Positions 1 through 8,302 are shown, counted from the first letter of the stretch. The stretch: 64,000 nucleotides of DNA from an uncultured Lachnospiraceae bacterium (GCA_910579225.1 CAJTTI010000006.1:1-64000); one strand, 5' to 3'. Notes: generated by a model not told the origin, from the sequence alone. Numbers and translations: made by a program.

Positions 1-52
1 TGGCAAAAGCAAGGGATACGAAAAAGATCAAATTAGGAAGTGCTGAAAATGG

Positions 53-440
53 TCAACAAGGCTTGCACCAATTCGCCCTCATACACAGCGATTTATCCTG
101 ACTTGCTAAAATGCGCTGGTAGTACATGGTGTTGATCTGCCATTCCAGCTTCCGGACACGCCACGCAGATTTTGCACATTCTTCTGCATAAAAAGTCCTT
201 GCCAGTTCATCCTGAACACGCATCAAAAGCCGATAATAGGACCAACTCAATTCACTCCACAGTGTGGAGCAAATTAAAAATATACAATTCGGCACACAGT
301 GTGTGCCGAATCGGAAACAAGCAATAGAACTGACGCATCGCCCGAAGATCACAGACAGTAAAGCCCTTTCCAAACTCAACAGTCAGCTGTTCAAATAAAT
401 AATCCAGAAGTTTTTTCCATACTTGATCCGGTCATTTTCT
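53..440 (-). pseudogene. DUF1016/YhcG-family (PDDEXK nuclease) N-terminal fragment, frameshifted
   Basis: Two reading frames on the minus strand together give the N-terminal domain of a DUF1016 (YhcG-like) protein. The upstream part, about 290-410, reads LLDYLFEQLTVEFGKGF and then a LRAMRQFY motif. The downstream part in another frame, about 85-260, reads LSWSYYRLLMRV and VRKLEWQINTMYYQRIL. In the intact family, LRxMRxFY is followed within about 20 residues by LSWxHYxxLLRV, so a frameshift lies near 260-300, where a short inverted repeat (cacacagtgtgtg) occurs. The C-terminal nuclease domain is absent; the frame stops at 53. This is a decayed remnant of a gene common in mobile regions. Family assignment is from remembered motifs only. 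Confidence 0.6.
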
Positions 441-572
441 CCACACGCTTTATAGAACTACATCATGAGTGGTATTTCCACCCATGAAACCACACATGAC
501 ACCATACATGACCTTGCTTTAACGCAAAAACAGGTTATTTTATTGGACTTCCGCAATGCAAAAAGAAAAAAC

Positions 573-605
573 GGAGGAAGGTGCGGCGAAGAACGCCGTT
601 CCTCC
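573..605 (-). terminator. Intrinsic terminator after the IstA::MobC chimera
   Basis: An inverted repeat (ggaggaa 573-579 with ttcctcc 599-605, and ggcg 585-588 with cgcc 594-597) is followed on the minus strand by a T-rich run (GTTTTTTC at about 565-572). It lies just downstream of the chimera stop at 632 and fits a rho-independent terminator. The rest of 441-631 shows no gene I can support. Confidence 0.55.
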
Positions 606-631
606 CTCCGCAGATGGGGTAAACTCTCCGG

Positions 632-1201
632 TCAGGAGAGCTTGGAAAGCTGGGCCAGTATCTTCTGCACACCGTCCCAAAGCTGTTCCTGCCGCTGGGA
701 TATATCCTCCAGGTCAGCGTCATAAACCCGCCCGGTTTCATGCACTTTACGGGTCAGCTGGTTCAGGTTGTTGCTGGAATAGCGCATCAGGGACACCAGC
801 TCCTTCAGCTCCGGCAAATCCAGCTTTACCACATAACCGTCCAGCGCCATTTTCCGCAGATAGGCTTCTCGGTTGACGGTTCCAAGCTGGGACATTGCAC
901 AGTATTCTTCCCAAAGGAGCTTCTCTGTGACGCCTGTTTTCTTTAATTCCTTATGGACGTAAGAATAATCAGCCGGCGCATATCTGGGCTTATATTTAAA
1001 CTTATCCGGATAAAACAGTCCATAGAGTCTGTCGTCATCCCATTCGGAAATATCATCCCACGATCTGCCTGACTGTAAAAACAATGCCTGAACTTCGGCA
1101 ACGGTGTTTCTGGATACACCTAAAACTTTTGACACCTCTCTTGCGCTTAGATTTTTTCCCAGAAGTTCCAGAACGCTTCTGACTTTTGTCTTCTTAAACA
1201 T
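632..1201 (-). CDS. Chimera: IS21 transposase IstA N-terminus fused in frame to MobC relaxosome protein C-terminus
   Basis: 189 residues. Residues 1-101 look like the N-terminus of an IS21-family IstA transposase: a helix-turn-helix (LSAREVSKVLGVSRNTVAEV, 18-37) followed by SWDDIS and the LFYPDKFKYKPRYAPxDYxYVH and VTEKLLWEEYC segments typical of Firmicutes IstA. Residues 103-189 look like MobC, the accessory relaxosome protein of mobilisable elements: MSQLGTVNREAYLRKMALDG, then LRYSSNNLNQ-like LMRYSSNNLNQLTRKV and a coiled C-terminus. The join is at about nt 895-900. The DDE catalytic domain of IstA, IstB, and the ribbon-helix-helix N-terminus of MobC are all missing, and no relaxase follows. 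The frame is intact by chance, and a DNA-binding HTH plus a relaxosome helix is conceivable but untested. A good start context (aggaggtctttttatg on the minus strand) is present. Confidence 0.7.
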   Translation of the reverse strand: MFKKTKVRSVLELLGKNLSAREVSKVLGVSRNTVAEVQALFLQSGRSWDDISEWDDDRLYGLFYPDKFKYKPRYAPADYSYVHKELKKTGVTEKLLWEEYCAMSQLGTVNREAYLRKMALDGYVVKLDLPELKELVSLMRYSSNNLNQLTRKVHETGRVYDADLEDISQRQEQLWDGVQKILAQLSKLS

Positions 1202-1456
1202 AAAAAGACCTCCTTATAGATTATTTGGTGATACTGCATTTGCAGTTCTCCGGAAATAACTATAAAGAGATCTATAGTAAAATCAAATATACATGGTTAC
1301 ATGGTGGCACAATATGTTGTGGTGGCTCTGAAGGTGGAAAATATCAATTCCGGGTGGCTCTCAAGCGGGAAACTGGTGGCTCCCAAGGAGGATAATATTC
1401 ACTATATTTAGCCCCAGCAAAATGGGTCAAAATGGGTTTCATTGCGTCAGTTCACA
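899..1456 (-). mobile_element. IS21-family left-end remnant (istA 5' part plus terminal repeats)
   Basis: Upstream of the istA start, 1300-1400 holds three spaced copies of a GGTGGCTC motif (near 1320, 1351 and 1370), resembling the multiple subterminal repeats that IS21 transposases bind. A candidate terminus beginning TG (minus strand TGTGAACTGACGCAATG) lies at about 1456, just beyond the rpsI terminator. The other end is gone: the IstA frame runs directly into mobC at about 898. The terminus position is an inference. Confidence 0.5.
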
Positions 1457-1527
1457 TCAAACCCTATCAAAAGCAAAAGCCCGGAAAACCTTGATTTTCC
1501 GGGCTTTTTGATCCATTTTGATAAAAT
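1202..1527. other. Intergenic stretch: IS21 end repeats and rpsI terminator, no gene
   Basis: This gap holds the IS21-like subterminal repeats (about 1300-1400), a candidate IS end at about 1456 and the rpsI terminator (1479-1507). I see no coding sequence in it. Confidence 0.6.
1473..1507 (-). terminator. Terminator of the rplM-rpsI operon
   Basis: Arms gcccggaaaa (1479-1488) and ttttccgggc (1495-1504) form a 10-bp stem. On the minus strand it is followed by a TTTTGC tract, and it lies 24 bp past the rpsI stop. Confidence 0.85.
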
Positions 1528-1920
1528 TTAACGCTTGCTGAACTGCGGAGCACGACGAGCCGCTTTGAGGCCGTACTTCTTACGCTCTTTCATTCTCGGG
1601 TCACGGGTCAGATAACCCGCTTTCTTCAGAGTCAGTCTGTAGTCCGGATCTGCCTGCACCAGCGCACGTGCAATTCCGTGTCTGACAGCACCTGCCTGCC
1701 CGGTGTATCCACCACCGTGTACATTTACAAGGACGTCAAATTTATCCACATTCTCTGTAGCAACCAGCGGCTGGCGAACAATCACCTTCAAAGTCTCCAG
1801 TCCGAAATAGTCGTCAATGCTTCTTTTATTAACCGTAATATTACCGGTTCCCGGTACCAGATATACTCTGGCAATGGATTTTTTTCTTCTTCCGGTTCCA
1901 TAGAATTTTGTCTTAGCCAT
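1528..1920 (-). CDS. rpsI: 30S ribosomal protein S9 (uS9)
   Basis: 130 residues, normal length. The N-terminus ([20 protein letters not shown]) and the C-terminal tail, ending [16 protein letters not shown], are diagnostic of S9, whose basic tail reaches the P site of the small subunit. It lies 15 bp downstream of rplM with its own AGGAGGTAGAG Shine-Dalgarno and is the last gene of the two-gene operon, closed by the hairpin at 1479-1504. The rplM-rpsI pair is universal in bacteria. Confidence 0.98.
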   Translation of the reverse strand: MAKTKFYGTGRRKKSIARVYLVPGTGNITVNKRSIDDYFGLETLKVIVRQPLVATENVDKFDVLVNVHGGGYTGQAGAVRHGIARALVQADPDYRLTLKKAGYLTRDPRMKERKKYGLKAARRAPQFSKR

Positions 1921-1935
1921 GATCTCTACCTCCTA

Positions 1936-2364
1936 TTAAAATGTCAGTGTTTCTGGTTTCTGAGCTGCATGGGGATGCTCCGGACCAGCATAAACGTGAA
2001 GTTTGGCGAACATCTCTCTTCCCAGAGGTCCTTTGGGAAGCATGCCTTTAACCGCAAGTTCAACCACCTTCTCGGGTTTCTTTGCCAACATTTCTCTCAG
2101 AGTCGTCTCTTTCATGCCTCCGACATACTCTGAATGGTGATAGTAGATCTTCTGATCCAGCTTCTTGCCGGTCACCTTGATCTTCTCTGCATTCACAATT
2201 ACTACATAATCACCGGTATCAATATGAGGAGTAAACACAGGTTTGTTCTTTCCTCTCAGCACTTTTGCCACTTCAGAAGCCAGACGGCCTAATGTATATC
2301 CTGTAGCGTCAACTACATACCATTTTCTTTCCACTTTTGCTGGATTAGCCATGAAACTGTTCAT
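1936..2364 (-). CDS. rplM: 50S ribosomal protein L13 (uL13)
   Basis: 142 residues from the ATG at 2364. I chose it over the upstream ATG at 2403 because AGGAGG sits 6 nt before it and 142 residues is the normal length. L13 is an early-assembly protein of the large subunit. Recognisable segments are [18 protein letters not shown] near the start, the [18 protein letters not shown] core and [20 protein letters not shown]. The gene is transcribed from a near-consensus promoter 100 bp upstream and followed by rpsI. Confidence 0.98.
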   Translation of the reverse strand: MNSFMANPAKVERKWYVVDATGYTLGRLASEVAKVLRGKNKPVFTPHIDTGDYVVIVNAEKIKVTGKKLDQKIYYHHSEYVGGMKETTLREMLAKKPEKVVELAVKGMLPKGPLGREMFAKLHVYAGPEHPHAAQKPETLTF

Positions 2365-2462
2365 TGGTATACCTCCTGTTGAAATTGAACTCTGATGGAT
2401 CATTTATACGTAAAAACGTCTTACCGGGGCTTTGGCTCAGACATTTTCTCGCGTCGTCACAG
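2365..2462 (-). promoter_or_regulatory. 5' leader of rplM-rpsI (L13-leader type candidate)
   Basis: The roughly 98-nt untranslated leader between the predicted start of transcription and the rplM start includes ACGTTTTTACGT and CCAAAGCCCCGG segments. Firmicutes L13 leaders are known autoregulatory RNA elements. I could not check the consensus structure, so the assignment rests on position. Confidence 0.45.
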
Positions 2463-2468
2463 TTTCAT

Positions 2469-2497
2469 ATTATATGACACATGGCCGTGCGTGTCAA
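2469..2497 (-). promoter_or_regulatory. Near-perfect sigma-A promoter for rplM-rpsI
   Basis: Minus strand: -35 TTGACA (2492-2497), 17-bp spacer, -10 TATAAT (2469-2474). The -35 box lies only 16 bp past the stop codon of the sugar permease gene, with no terminator between. Confidence 0.9.
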
Positions 2498-2512
2498 GCG
2501 GAAATGTAGATT

Positions 2513-3469
2513 TTATGGCTGCTGCTGCGTTTTCAGGCGAAGCGCATCAAGCAGGACTGCGACAAAAATAATCAGACCGTTGATCATCTGTACATAATAA
2601 CTGGAAACTCCAAGAATCTGAAGTCCTACTTGAATCACTGTCAGGAGCAGAACACCTCCAAGTACGCCGAGTACATTCCCCTGTCCGCCGCTGCAGGCCA
2701 CGCCGCCAATTACGGCAGCTGCGATATTGTTCATATCATAAGAAGTACCAAAGGTCGACGTAACAGCCCCCATATATGCCGACAGGAAAAATCCTGCAAC
2801 ACCTGCCAGGAAACCTGAGATAGTAAAGGCGATAATTTTAACGTGATCCACTTTGATTCCGGAAGTATGCGCCGCATTTTCATTCCCGCCTACTGCATAC
2901 AGGCTTCGTCCGTAAGGCGTTTTGTTCCATAATATGTATACCACAACGAATACAAGAGCCAGTGCTATAGGAAGGGTCGGAATACCCAGCATAGTCCCCT
3001 GTCCGAACCATTTGTAAAAAGCCGGCATGCTGGTGATCGCCCGACCTTCTGTGATGACAAGGAACGCTCCCAGCAACGTCAGTTTCACAGCCAGCGTCTC
3101 TACCAGAGCGACCGCTTTCAACTTGGCAATCAGGAATCCATTCATGGCGCCAAGAAGCGCTCCTGTAATGAAAATCACGGGAATCGCTAAAAATACCGGA
3201 GCTCCCCGTTCAATCAGAATCAGACCCATAGTAGCAGAAAAAGACATAACTCCCAGCAAAGAAAGGTCGATCAGCCCCAGCATAATTGCAAAAGACTGTG
3301 CAAAAGACAGGATACCCAGAACGGCTGCCTGCGACAGCACATTCCCCATAATTGTAGGCGTGAAGAACGAAGAGTCCAGCCCGCCAATCACAATGACTGC
3401 CAGAAGCAGCAGGATCCACACAATATTATTCAGCAGTTTTGTTTTTATTTGAAACCATTGACTGTTCAT
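2513..3469 (-). CDS. ABC sugar transporter permease (RbsC-like)
   Basis: 318 residues, hydrophobic throughout with about nine to ten membrane helices. It matches the BPD_transp_2/RbsC family of ribose-type permeases, with typical segments IDLSLLGVMSFSATMG, NKTPYGRSLYAVGGNENAA and NNIAAAVIGGVACSGGQGN. It would form the membrane channel with the ATPase encoded immediately upstream, whose stop it overlaps by 4 bp (ATGA), showing translational coupling. It is the last gene of the island 1 catabolic operon. Substrate cannot be read from the sequence; the neighbouring enzymes suggest a small sugar or polyol. Confidence 0.92.
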   Translation of the reverse strand: MNSQWFQIKTKLLNNIVWILLLLAVIVIGGLDSSFFTPTIMGNVLSQAAVLGILSFAQSFAIMLGLIDLSLLGVMSFSATMGLILIERGAPVFLAIPVIFITGALLGAMNGFLIAKLKAVALVETLAVKLTLLGAFLVITEGRAITSMPAFYKWFGQGTMLGIPTLPIALALVFVVVYILWNKTPYGRSLYAVGGNENAAHTSGIKVDHVKIIAFTISGFLAGVAGFFLSAYMGAVTSTFGTSYDMNNIAAAVIGGVACSGGQGNVLGVLGGVLLLTVIQVGLQILGVSSYYVQMINGLIIFVAVLLDALRLKTQQQP

Positions 3470-5001
3470 GGCAATACCTCCTGGTGATTGTTCTGTGATT
3501 TTTCAGTGACAGAGTCCCGGATTCGAATCACATCTTCATGGCTCAGATGATCATTGCGGACATCCTGTACAAGTTTTCCGTCTTTGAAGAAAAGAATCCT
3601 GTCAACGGTACGCAGCAGCTCGTCAAAATCATTGGTCAGATACAGAACCGATGTGAGATTTTCCTTTGTAGTTTTGTTCACGTTCTCAATGATTTCTTCC
3701 CGGCTCTTGATATCTATACCGATAGTAGGTTCATCTAGAATCAACAGCTGAGGATCTGTACTGACTGATCTGGCTACTACGACTTTCTGCTGATTTCCTC
3801 CGGAGAGACTTTTCAGACTGTCATTGATTGAATTTGCCTTGATGTGAAACCTGTCAAAATAATGCTCTGCAATTTCTTTGGACTTTCTGCGGTCAACCAG
3901 CCCCCATTTTGTCCTCAGCCTGGAATAAAACAATGGCATACTGATGTTCTCGCGTATGGACATCATACCGACAATCCCTTCTTTATGACGGTCGTACGAC
4001 ACATATGCGATTCCATGTCGAAGCGCATCCGAAGGGTTTCTGATCTCAGCTCTCTTTCCTGAGTGAAGGATTTCTCCGGAAGTGATTTTCTCAAGACCGA
4101 ACAACGTCCTGCACAGTTCTCTGGCACCGGAACCGGGAAATCCCACCAGTCCGGTAATCTCCCCCTGATAAAGTTTTACGGAAACACCCCTCAATATTGA
4201 TCCGGACAGATGCCTGCATTCCATAAAGAGCCGGTTTTCATCAGACTGCTCCAGAATATCTCTACAGATCAGCTCCACTTCTTTGCCGGCAATAAGATTG
4301 GCGAGTTTTTCCTCATTTAATATCTCCCCGTCCGTACCTGCAAAGGACCTTCCATCCCGGATGACAGTAACGTCATCCGAGAGGTCCACCACTTCCTGAA
4401 GGTAATGGCTGATGAAAATGAAAGAAGTACCTTTTTTCTTCAACTCATTGACAAAGATAAACAGTTCTTCTCTTTCTTTTGAAGACAGTGCCGTTGTCGG
4501 CTCATCCAGAATAATAAGTTTGGCTCCCCCATGCATGGCGCGGATGATGTTGACTTTCCGCTGATCCACTCCATTCAGGGAGCGGACCTTTACTTTAGGG
4601 TCTACATTCAGGCCGTATTTCTCCAATTCAACCTGTGCATCCTTATACAGTCTTTTCCAGTCTACAAAGAGTTTTTTTCTGGGCCATATTCCAAGAAAGA
4701 TATTTTCACCCACAGTCAGATCCGGAACAATACTTGCATGCTGCGGAACGATCTTGATTCCCATATTCTGTCGGTCAAATACAGAATAAGAGCTGATCTC
4801 TTTTCCTTCCAGCAGAACTTTTCCGGAATTTTGCCGATAGATCCCTGCAATGATATTGACAACTGTGGATTTCCCGGCTCCATTGCGTCCAAGCAGAGAA
4901 TGTATAGTTCCTTTTCTGATTGAAAAATTTACATCCTTCAGGGCCTGGGTCATTCCAAAATTCTTACTGATATTTTCCACCCGCAGAACTGTTTCTTCCA
5001 T
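3466..5001 (-). CDS. ABC sugar transporter ATP-binding protein (RbsA/MglA-like)
   Basis: 511 residues with two tandem ABC ATPase halves, as in RbsA/MglA. The first half has Walker A LLGRNGAGKSTVV near residue 37, Walker B LIILDEPTTALS and the degenerate signature LNGVDQRKV. The second half has a degenerate Walker A (GFPGSGARE) but an intact LSGGNQQKVVVAR signature and LLILDEPTIGID. This asymmetry is normal in the family. It lies between the binding-protein gene and the permease gene and couples ATP hydrolysis to sugar import at the inner face of the membrane. Confidence 0.95.
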   Translation of the reverse strand: MEETVLRVENISKNFGMTQALKDVNFSIRKGTIHSLLGRNGAGKSTVVNIIAGIYRQNSGKVLLEGKEISSYSVFDRQNMGIKIVPQHASIVPDLTVGENIFLGIWPRKKLFVDWKRLYKDAQVELEKYGLNVDPKVKVRSLNGVDQRKVNIIRAMHGGAKLIILDEPTTALSSKEREELFIFVNELKKKGTSFIFISHYLQEVVDLSDDVTVIRDGRSFAGTDGEILNEEKLANLIAGKEVELICRDILEQSDENRLFMECRHLSGSILRGVSVKLYQGEITGLVGFPGSGARELCRTLFGLEKITSGEILHSGKRAEIRNPSDALRHGIAYVSYDRHKEGIVGMMSIRENISMPLFYSRLRTKWGLVDRRKSKEIAEHYFDRFHIKANSINDSLKSLSGGNQQKVVVARSVSTDPQLLILDEPTIGIDIKSREEIIENVNKTTKENLTSVLYLTNDFDELLRTVDRILFFKDGKLVQDVRNDHLSHEDVIRIRDSVTEKSQNNHQEVLP

Positions 5002-5033
5002 ATATCTATACCTGTCCCTTTCTGGATCCAGAG

Positions 5034-6170
5034 TTACTGGCCTTCCGCTGCAAGCGCTGCAACTCCCCAGTGTCCGTCTTCATTCACGTTGGAAGCATCC
5101 AGCGCATAGGGAGGAACCTGAAGCACCGGGCCTGTCTCGCTGTCCATGAATTCAGCAGTCTTCCAGTAATAAGCTTCATTGGTGTAAGTTCCGCTGACCG
5201 GTATGGTTTCCCCTTTGAAAACATACTGTTCCAACAAATCCACTGCAATAGGACCATATGCATATGCATCTTCAACGATAATCGCATCATAATATCCTTC
5301 TTTCAGAAATTTGACTGCATCTGGCTCTCCGTCTCCGGTAACCAGGATGACATGTTTTTCATCCCCGATGGGATACCACATATCTGCAATCTGCATTGCC
5401 TCTGCACAGCCAAGCCCCGGATCATCGGATGGACAATGCACCGCATCAATCTCTTTGTTGTATTTGGCGATGACATTGGTCAGTGCTTCCTGGGATTTGG
5501 CTCTCTCGCCTTCACCGGGAACCTCAATATATTCAATATCCGGATACTGGCTGATCACAGATTCAAAACCATCCTTGCGAAGTCTCCAGCATTCAGAACT
5601 CATCGCTCCATATACATTTACCAGCCGTCCTTTCGGGGCGCCGTTTTTCTCTGTCAATGCTTCCACGATCCGCTCTGCCGCCATTTTACCGCATTCGAAA
5701 TTATCAAATTTTACCGAGCCATCCACTACAGCGGTGGAAGCCGGATTGTCTACCATGATGACCGGAATCCCTGCATTTACCGCATCATTGGCTGCATCAT
5801 TCAAAGCGTCAGAGTCAACTGCATTGGCGATAATCGCCTTCGGAGCTTTGGATATAAAGTTCCGTAACTGGTCATTCTGAAGTGTGGAATCGTTATTGCA
5901 GTTTGCAACTTCTACCTGGAAACCTGCAGCGCTTACCGCTTCTTCCACCTTCTCCTGCAGTGCCACATGGAAATACTGGTTCATAGTCTTCTGGGTATAG
6001 ACAATCAGGTTACTCCCCTCGGAAGAAGAGGCTGCTTCCGTTCCATTCTCAACCGTTTCCTGTCCATCCTGTGTCTCCTGCCCTGCCACATCCTGTGCCT
6101 TGCCGCCGCATCCTGCCATGGTGAACATCATAGCTGCAGTCAACAAAATACTGATTGTTCTCTTTTTCAT
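5034..6170 (-). CDS. Sugar-binding lipoprotein of the ABC importer
   Basis: 378 residues. A signal peptide of about 20 residues ends in a lipobox (FTMAGC), and an acidic, Gln/Glu/Ser-rich linker follows to about residue 55. The rest is a periplasmic-binding type 1 fold (Peripla_BP_4): NLIVYTQKTMNQYFHVALQE, NCNNDSTLQNDQ and VIMVDNPAS match the ribose-binding family pattern. In a Gram-positive cell it would be anchored outside the membrane and deliver sugar to the RbsC-like permease. Its genes follow the catabolic enzymes in one operon. The ligand is unknown. Confidence 0.93.
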   Translation of the reverse strand: MKKRTISILLTAAMMFTMAGCGGKAQDVAGQETQDGQETVENGTEAASSSEGSNLIVYTQKTMNQYFHVALQEKVEEAVSAAGFQVEVANCNNDSTLQNDQLRNFISKAPKAIIANAVDSDALNDAANDAVNAGIPVIMVDNPASTAVVDGSVKFDNFECGKMAAERIVEALTEKNGAPKGRLVNVYGAMSSECWRLRKDGFESVISQYPDIEYIEVPGEGERAKSQEALTNVIAKYNKEIDAVHCPSDDPGLGCAEAMQIADMWYPIGDEKHVILVTGDGEPDAVKFLKEGYYDAIIVEDAYAYGPIAVDLLEQYVFKGETIPVSGTYTNEAYYWKTAEFMDSETGPVLQVPPYALDASNVNEDGHWGVAALAAEGQ

Positions 6171-6201
6171 ACTTTTTCTCCTTTTCTGTTAAAATATAAA
6201 G

Positions 6202-6978
6202 TTAAAAACAAGTATAGGCTCCGTCTACGCGGAAATCTGCACCAGTTGTATAAGAACTCATATCGCCTGCCAGGTAAACTGCGATTGCTTCCAATTCTTC
6301 CGGTCTGCCCATACGGTGTACAGGTATCAGTTGTTCCCATTTTTCAATCAAAGGCTTCAGCACCGGATCTGACAAAGTCATCTCCGTAGCCATATAACCG
6401 GGACTGATCGTATTCACTCTCACGTTTCTGTCCGCCCATTCCACTGCCATATTCCTGGACATGGCAATGACTCCCGCCTTGGATGCAGCATAAGAACACT
6501 CTTTCTGCGGTACATTGGTGATGTGTGCAGACATGGACGCAGTATTGATAATAGAACCGCCTCCCTGTCTGAGCATAACCCTTCCCGCTGCCTGCGCAGT
6601 CAGAAAGGTTCCATTCAGATTCACATTGATTACCCGGCTCCAGTCTTCCAGGGTATCGTTTTCCACCTCGACATTGTGGCCGATTCCGGCGTTACAAAAG
6701 GCTACATCCAGTCGTCCAAATTCTTTCAGAATTGTATCAATCATCTGATTTACTTCTTCCGGACTTGTAATATCTGCTTTAACAGCAAGCATCTGATTGT
6801 GGTTGGCATCCTGTATTTCCTGCACCGTCCTTCTGGCTGCTTCCAGATTCACATCCACAATTGCCACATCTGCGCCCGCTTCAGCAAGGGCTGTGGCAAT
6901 CCTTTTCCCGATCCCCTGCGCTCCTCCTGTTACGAATGCTTTCTTGCCGTCCAGCCTCATTTTCTCAATAATTCCCAT
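6202..6978 (-). CDS. Short-chain dehydrogenase/reductase (sugar/polyol type)
   Basis: 258 residues, classical SDR length. NAD(P)-binding motif TGGAQGIG at 17-24, CNAGIG near 95-100 and catalytic S148, Y163 and K167 (YAASK) are all present. The acidic residue after strand 2 (VDVN, about 41-44) suggests NAD rather than NADP. In this operon it probably interconverts a polyol (or its phosphate) and the keto form. It sits between yjbQ and the transporter genes. Exact substrate unknown. Confidence 0.93.
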   Translation of the reverse strand: MGIIEKMRLDGKKAFVTGGAQGIGKRIATALAEAGADVAIVDVNLEAARRTVQEIQDANHNQMLAVKADITSPEEVNQMIDTILKEFGRLDVAFCNAGIGHNVEVENDTLEDWSRVINVNLNGTFLTAQAAGRVMLRQGGGSIINTASMSAHITNVPQKECSYAASKAGVIAMSRNMAVEWADRNVRVNTISPGYMATEMTLSDPVLKPLIEKWEQLIPVHRMGRPEELEAIAVYLAGDMSSYTTGADFRVDGAYTCF

Positions 6979-7002
6979 ACTTCGTTTTCTCCTGCTCTTA
7001 TT

Positions 7003-7500
7003 TTATTCACCAATAATCTGGACACGTACATTCCTTTCCCGTGCTCTGGTCTGGTCCATATCCGAGAAATAAATCCTTCCGAATTCCCCCAGCGTCATGC
7101 CACCGTCTATAAGCGGAATCGTCTCCGAACGCCCAAGCAAAACAGACCGGAGGTGCCCGTCCGTATTCAGGAGCCATTCCTGCTTCTCATTCCTCAGCCG
7201 CATGGCATTTTCCATATGAACGGGACCAGGATGCAGATATTGCCCTTCATACCGGCAAGTTGGAATGATCTTCTCAAATACATTCAGCATATCCTGCAGA
7301 AGCAATGGAATCTGATTATAAGTAATGTCTTCAGAATCCTCCTGAAGAAATACGCTGCAGCTTGTATGCTGCGAAAAAACATTCACCAGTCCGTCTTTGA
7401 TACCGGATTTTCTGATTGCGTTCTCAACCTGTTCTGTCACATCCACAAAGCAGACATTTTGTCCGGATGCAACGGTAAATACTTCATGATATACTGACAT
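7003..7500 (-). CDS. YjbQ/UPF0047-family protein
   Basis: 165 residues, longer than the usual 130-140. Family landmarks are HTSCSV (45-50), NTDGHLRSVLLG, IPLIDGG and a C-terminal DxxRxRxxxVxxxGE pattern. The common GTWQ stretch is here GEFG, and extra sequence lies around 70-115. YjbQ proteins have been linked to weak thiamine-phosphate synthase activity, but their physiological role is unsettled. Here the gene is embedded in a sugar operon 24 bp upstream of the SDR gene, so it may handle a phosphorylated sugar metabolite; that is inference. Confidence 0.85.
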   Translation of the reverse strand: MSVYHEVFTVASGQNVCFVDVTEQVENAIRKSGIKDGLVNVFSQHTSCSVFLQEDSEDITYNQIPLLLQDMLNVFEKIIPTCRYEGQYLHPGPVHMENAMRLRNEKQEWLLNTDGHLRSVLLGRSETIPLIDGGMTLGEFGRIYFSDMDQTRARERNVRVQIIGE

Positions 7501-7590
7501 ATCGAATCCTCCTTATATCTTGTTCCCTTGTTTGATGCCTGCATTTCAACAATATCACATGCTGAAACTACAGCAGACATGATTCACTTT

Positions 7591-8301
7591 TCACTTGCTT
7601 GCCTGTCTCTCCCTCCAGGCTCTCTCTACTGCCTGAATCATCTTTTCCAGCATTTCTTCCGGATTTTCCGCCTGCAGGATACCGCTGGTGGACCCAGTGG
7701 CATCTGCCCCTGCTTTGATAATCTCATAGACATCCTGTTCGTTGCTGATTCCAGCACCATGAAGAATCGGCATCCCGGGGGCAACCCGGTGAATAGCCTG
7801 ATTGATTTTCCGGATCTCCATCATGTCTTCTGGGCCCCTCTTCCCCCTGCCGATCAGGACCGGAGACTCTGCCAGAATCATATCCGGGGACAGGCAGGCA
7901 GCTGCCGCTCCCTCCTCTGCATCTCCTGCACAGACTAAAGTTGCCAAACCAACCTCCCTGGCCCGTTCAATACACTGATGTAAAACCCCCAGCGTCAGGG
8001 GGCGTTCTGCATGATTCAACAGAACACCTCTGGCTCCGGCGCTTCGGAGAGCTTCCGGAAGCACTGCGCCGATCCCCCTGCCTGGGCGTACCGGGTCCAT
8101 ATGCTGTGCAAACACATGGACATGCCTGGTTGCCCCGGCAACAGCAGCCAAATCTGTATATTGTGCAGTAAATATAATATCCACATGATATTTTTCACTG
8201 AGTTGATCTGCCTTCACTGCCAGCCGGACAGCATCCTCCCCGTAGAGATATACTTTGGGTCCGATTTCAAAAAAAGGCTTATTAATTTTGAATTGATCCA
8301 T
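7591..8301 (-). CDS. Triose-phosphate-isomerase-like enzyme (tetrulose/sugar-phosphate isomerase candidate)
   Basis: 236 residues, a short TIM barrel of the TPI superfamily. The catalytic signature survives: an N-terminal lysine (K8 or K16), NHAE at 96-99 (histidine 97; TPI has NHSE) and E145 in AESPVLIGRGK. The phosphate loops GAGIS and ATGSTSGI near the C-terminus are also visible. It is too divergent and in the wrong context to be the glycolytic TPI. Relatives such as EryH/LerI isomerise tetrulose phosphates in erythritol pathways, which suits the neighbouring epimerase and kinase. It starts 1 bp after the upstream epimerase gene ends. Confidence 0.82.
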   Translation of the reverse strand: MDQFKINKPFFEIGPKVYLYGEDAVRLAVKADQLSEKYHVDIIFTAQYTDLAAVAGATRHVHVFAQHMDPVRPGRGIGAVLPEALRSAGARGVLLNHAERPLTLGVLHQCIERAREVGLATLVCAGDAEEGAAAACLSPDMILAESPVLIGRGKRGPEDMMEIRKINQAIHRVAPGMPILHGAGISNEQDVYEIIKAGADATGSTSGILQAENPEEMLEKMIQAVERAWRERQASK

Positions 8302-8302
8302 T

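Noticed and set aside
3..98. Plus-strand open frame entering the window (AKARDTKKIKLGSAENGQQ)
   Set aside because: Too short and without recognisable family; overlaps the DUF1016 remnant. It could be the tail of a gene outside the window, but nothing supports that.
465..725. Plus-strand frame with HETTHDTIHD repeats
   Set aside because: Runs through the minus-strand terminator and into the mobC part of the chimera; no convincing ribosome binding site and no family.
6523..7497. 324-residue plus-strand frame over the SDR and yjbQ genes
   Set aside because: Antisense shadow of two well-supported genes.
7591..8301. Reading this gene as the glycolytic triose-phosphate isomerase
   Set aside because: It is short, has NHAE rather than NHSE, and sits in a regulated sugar operon rather than with gap-pgk.
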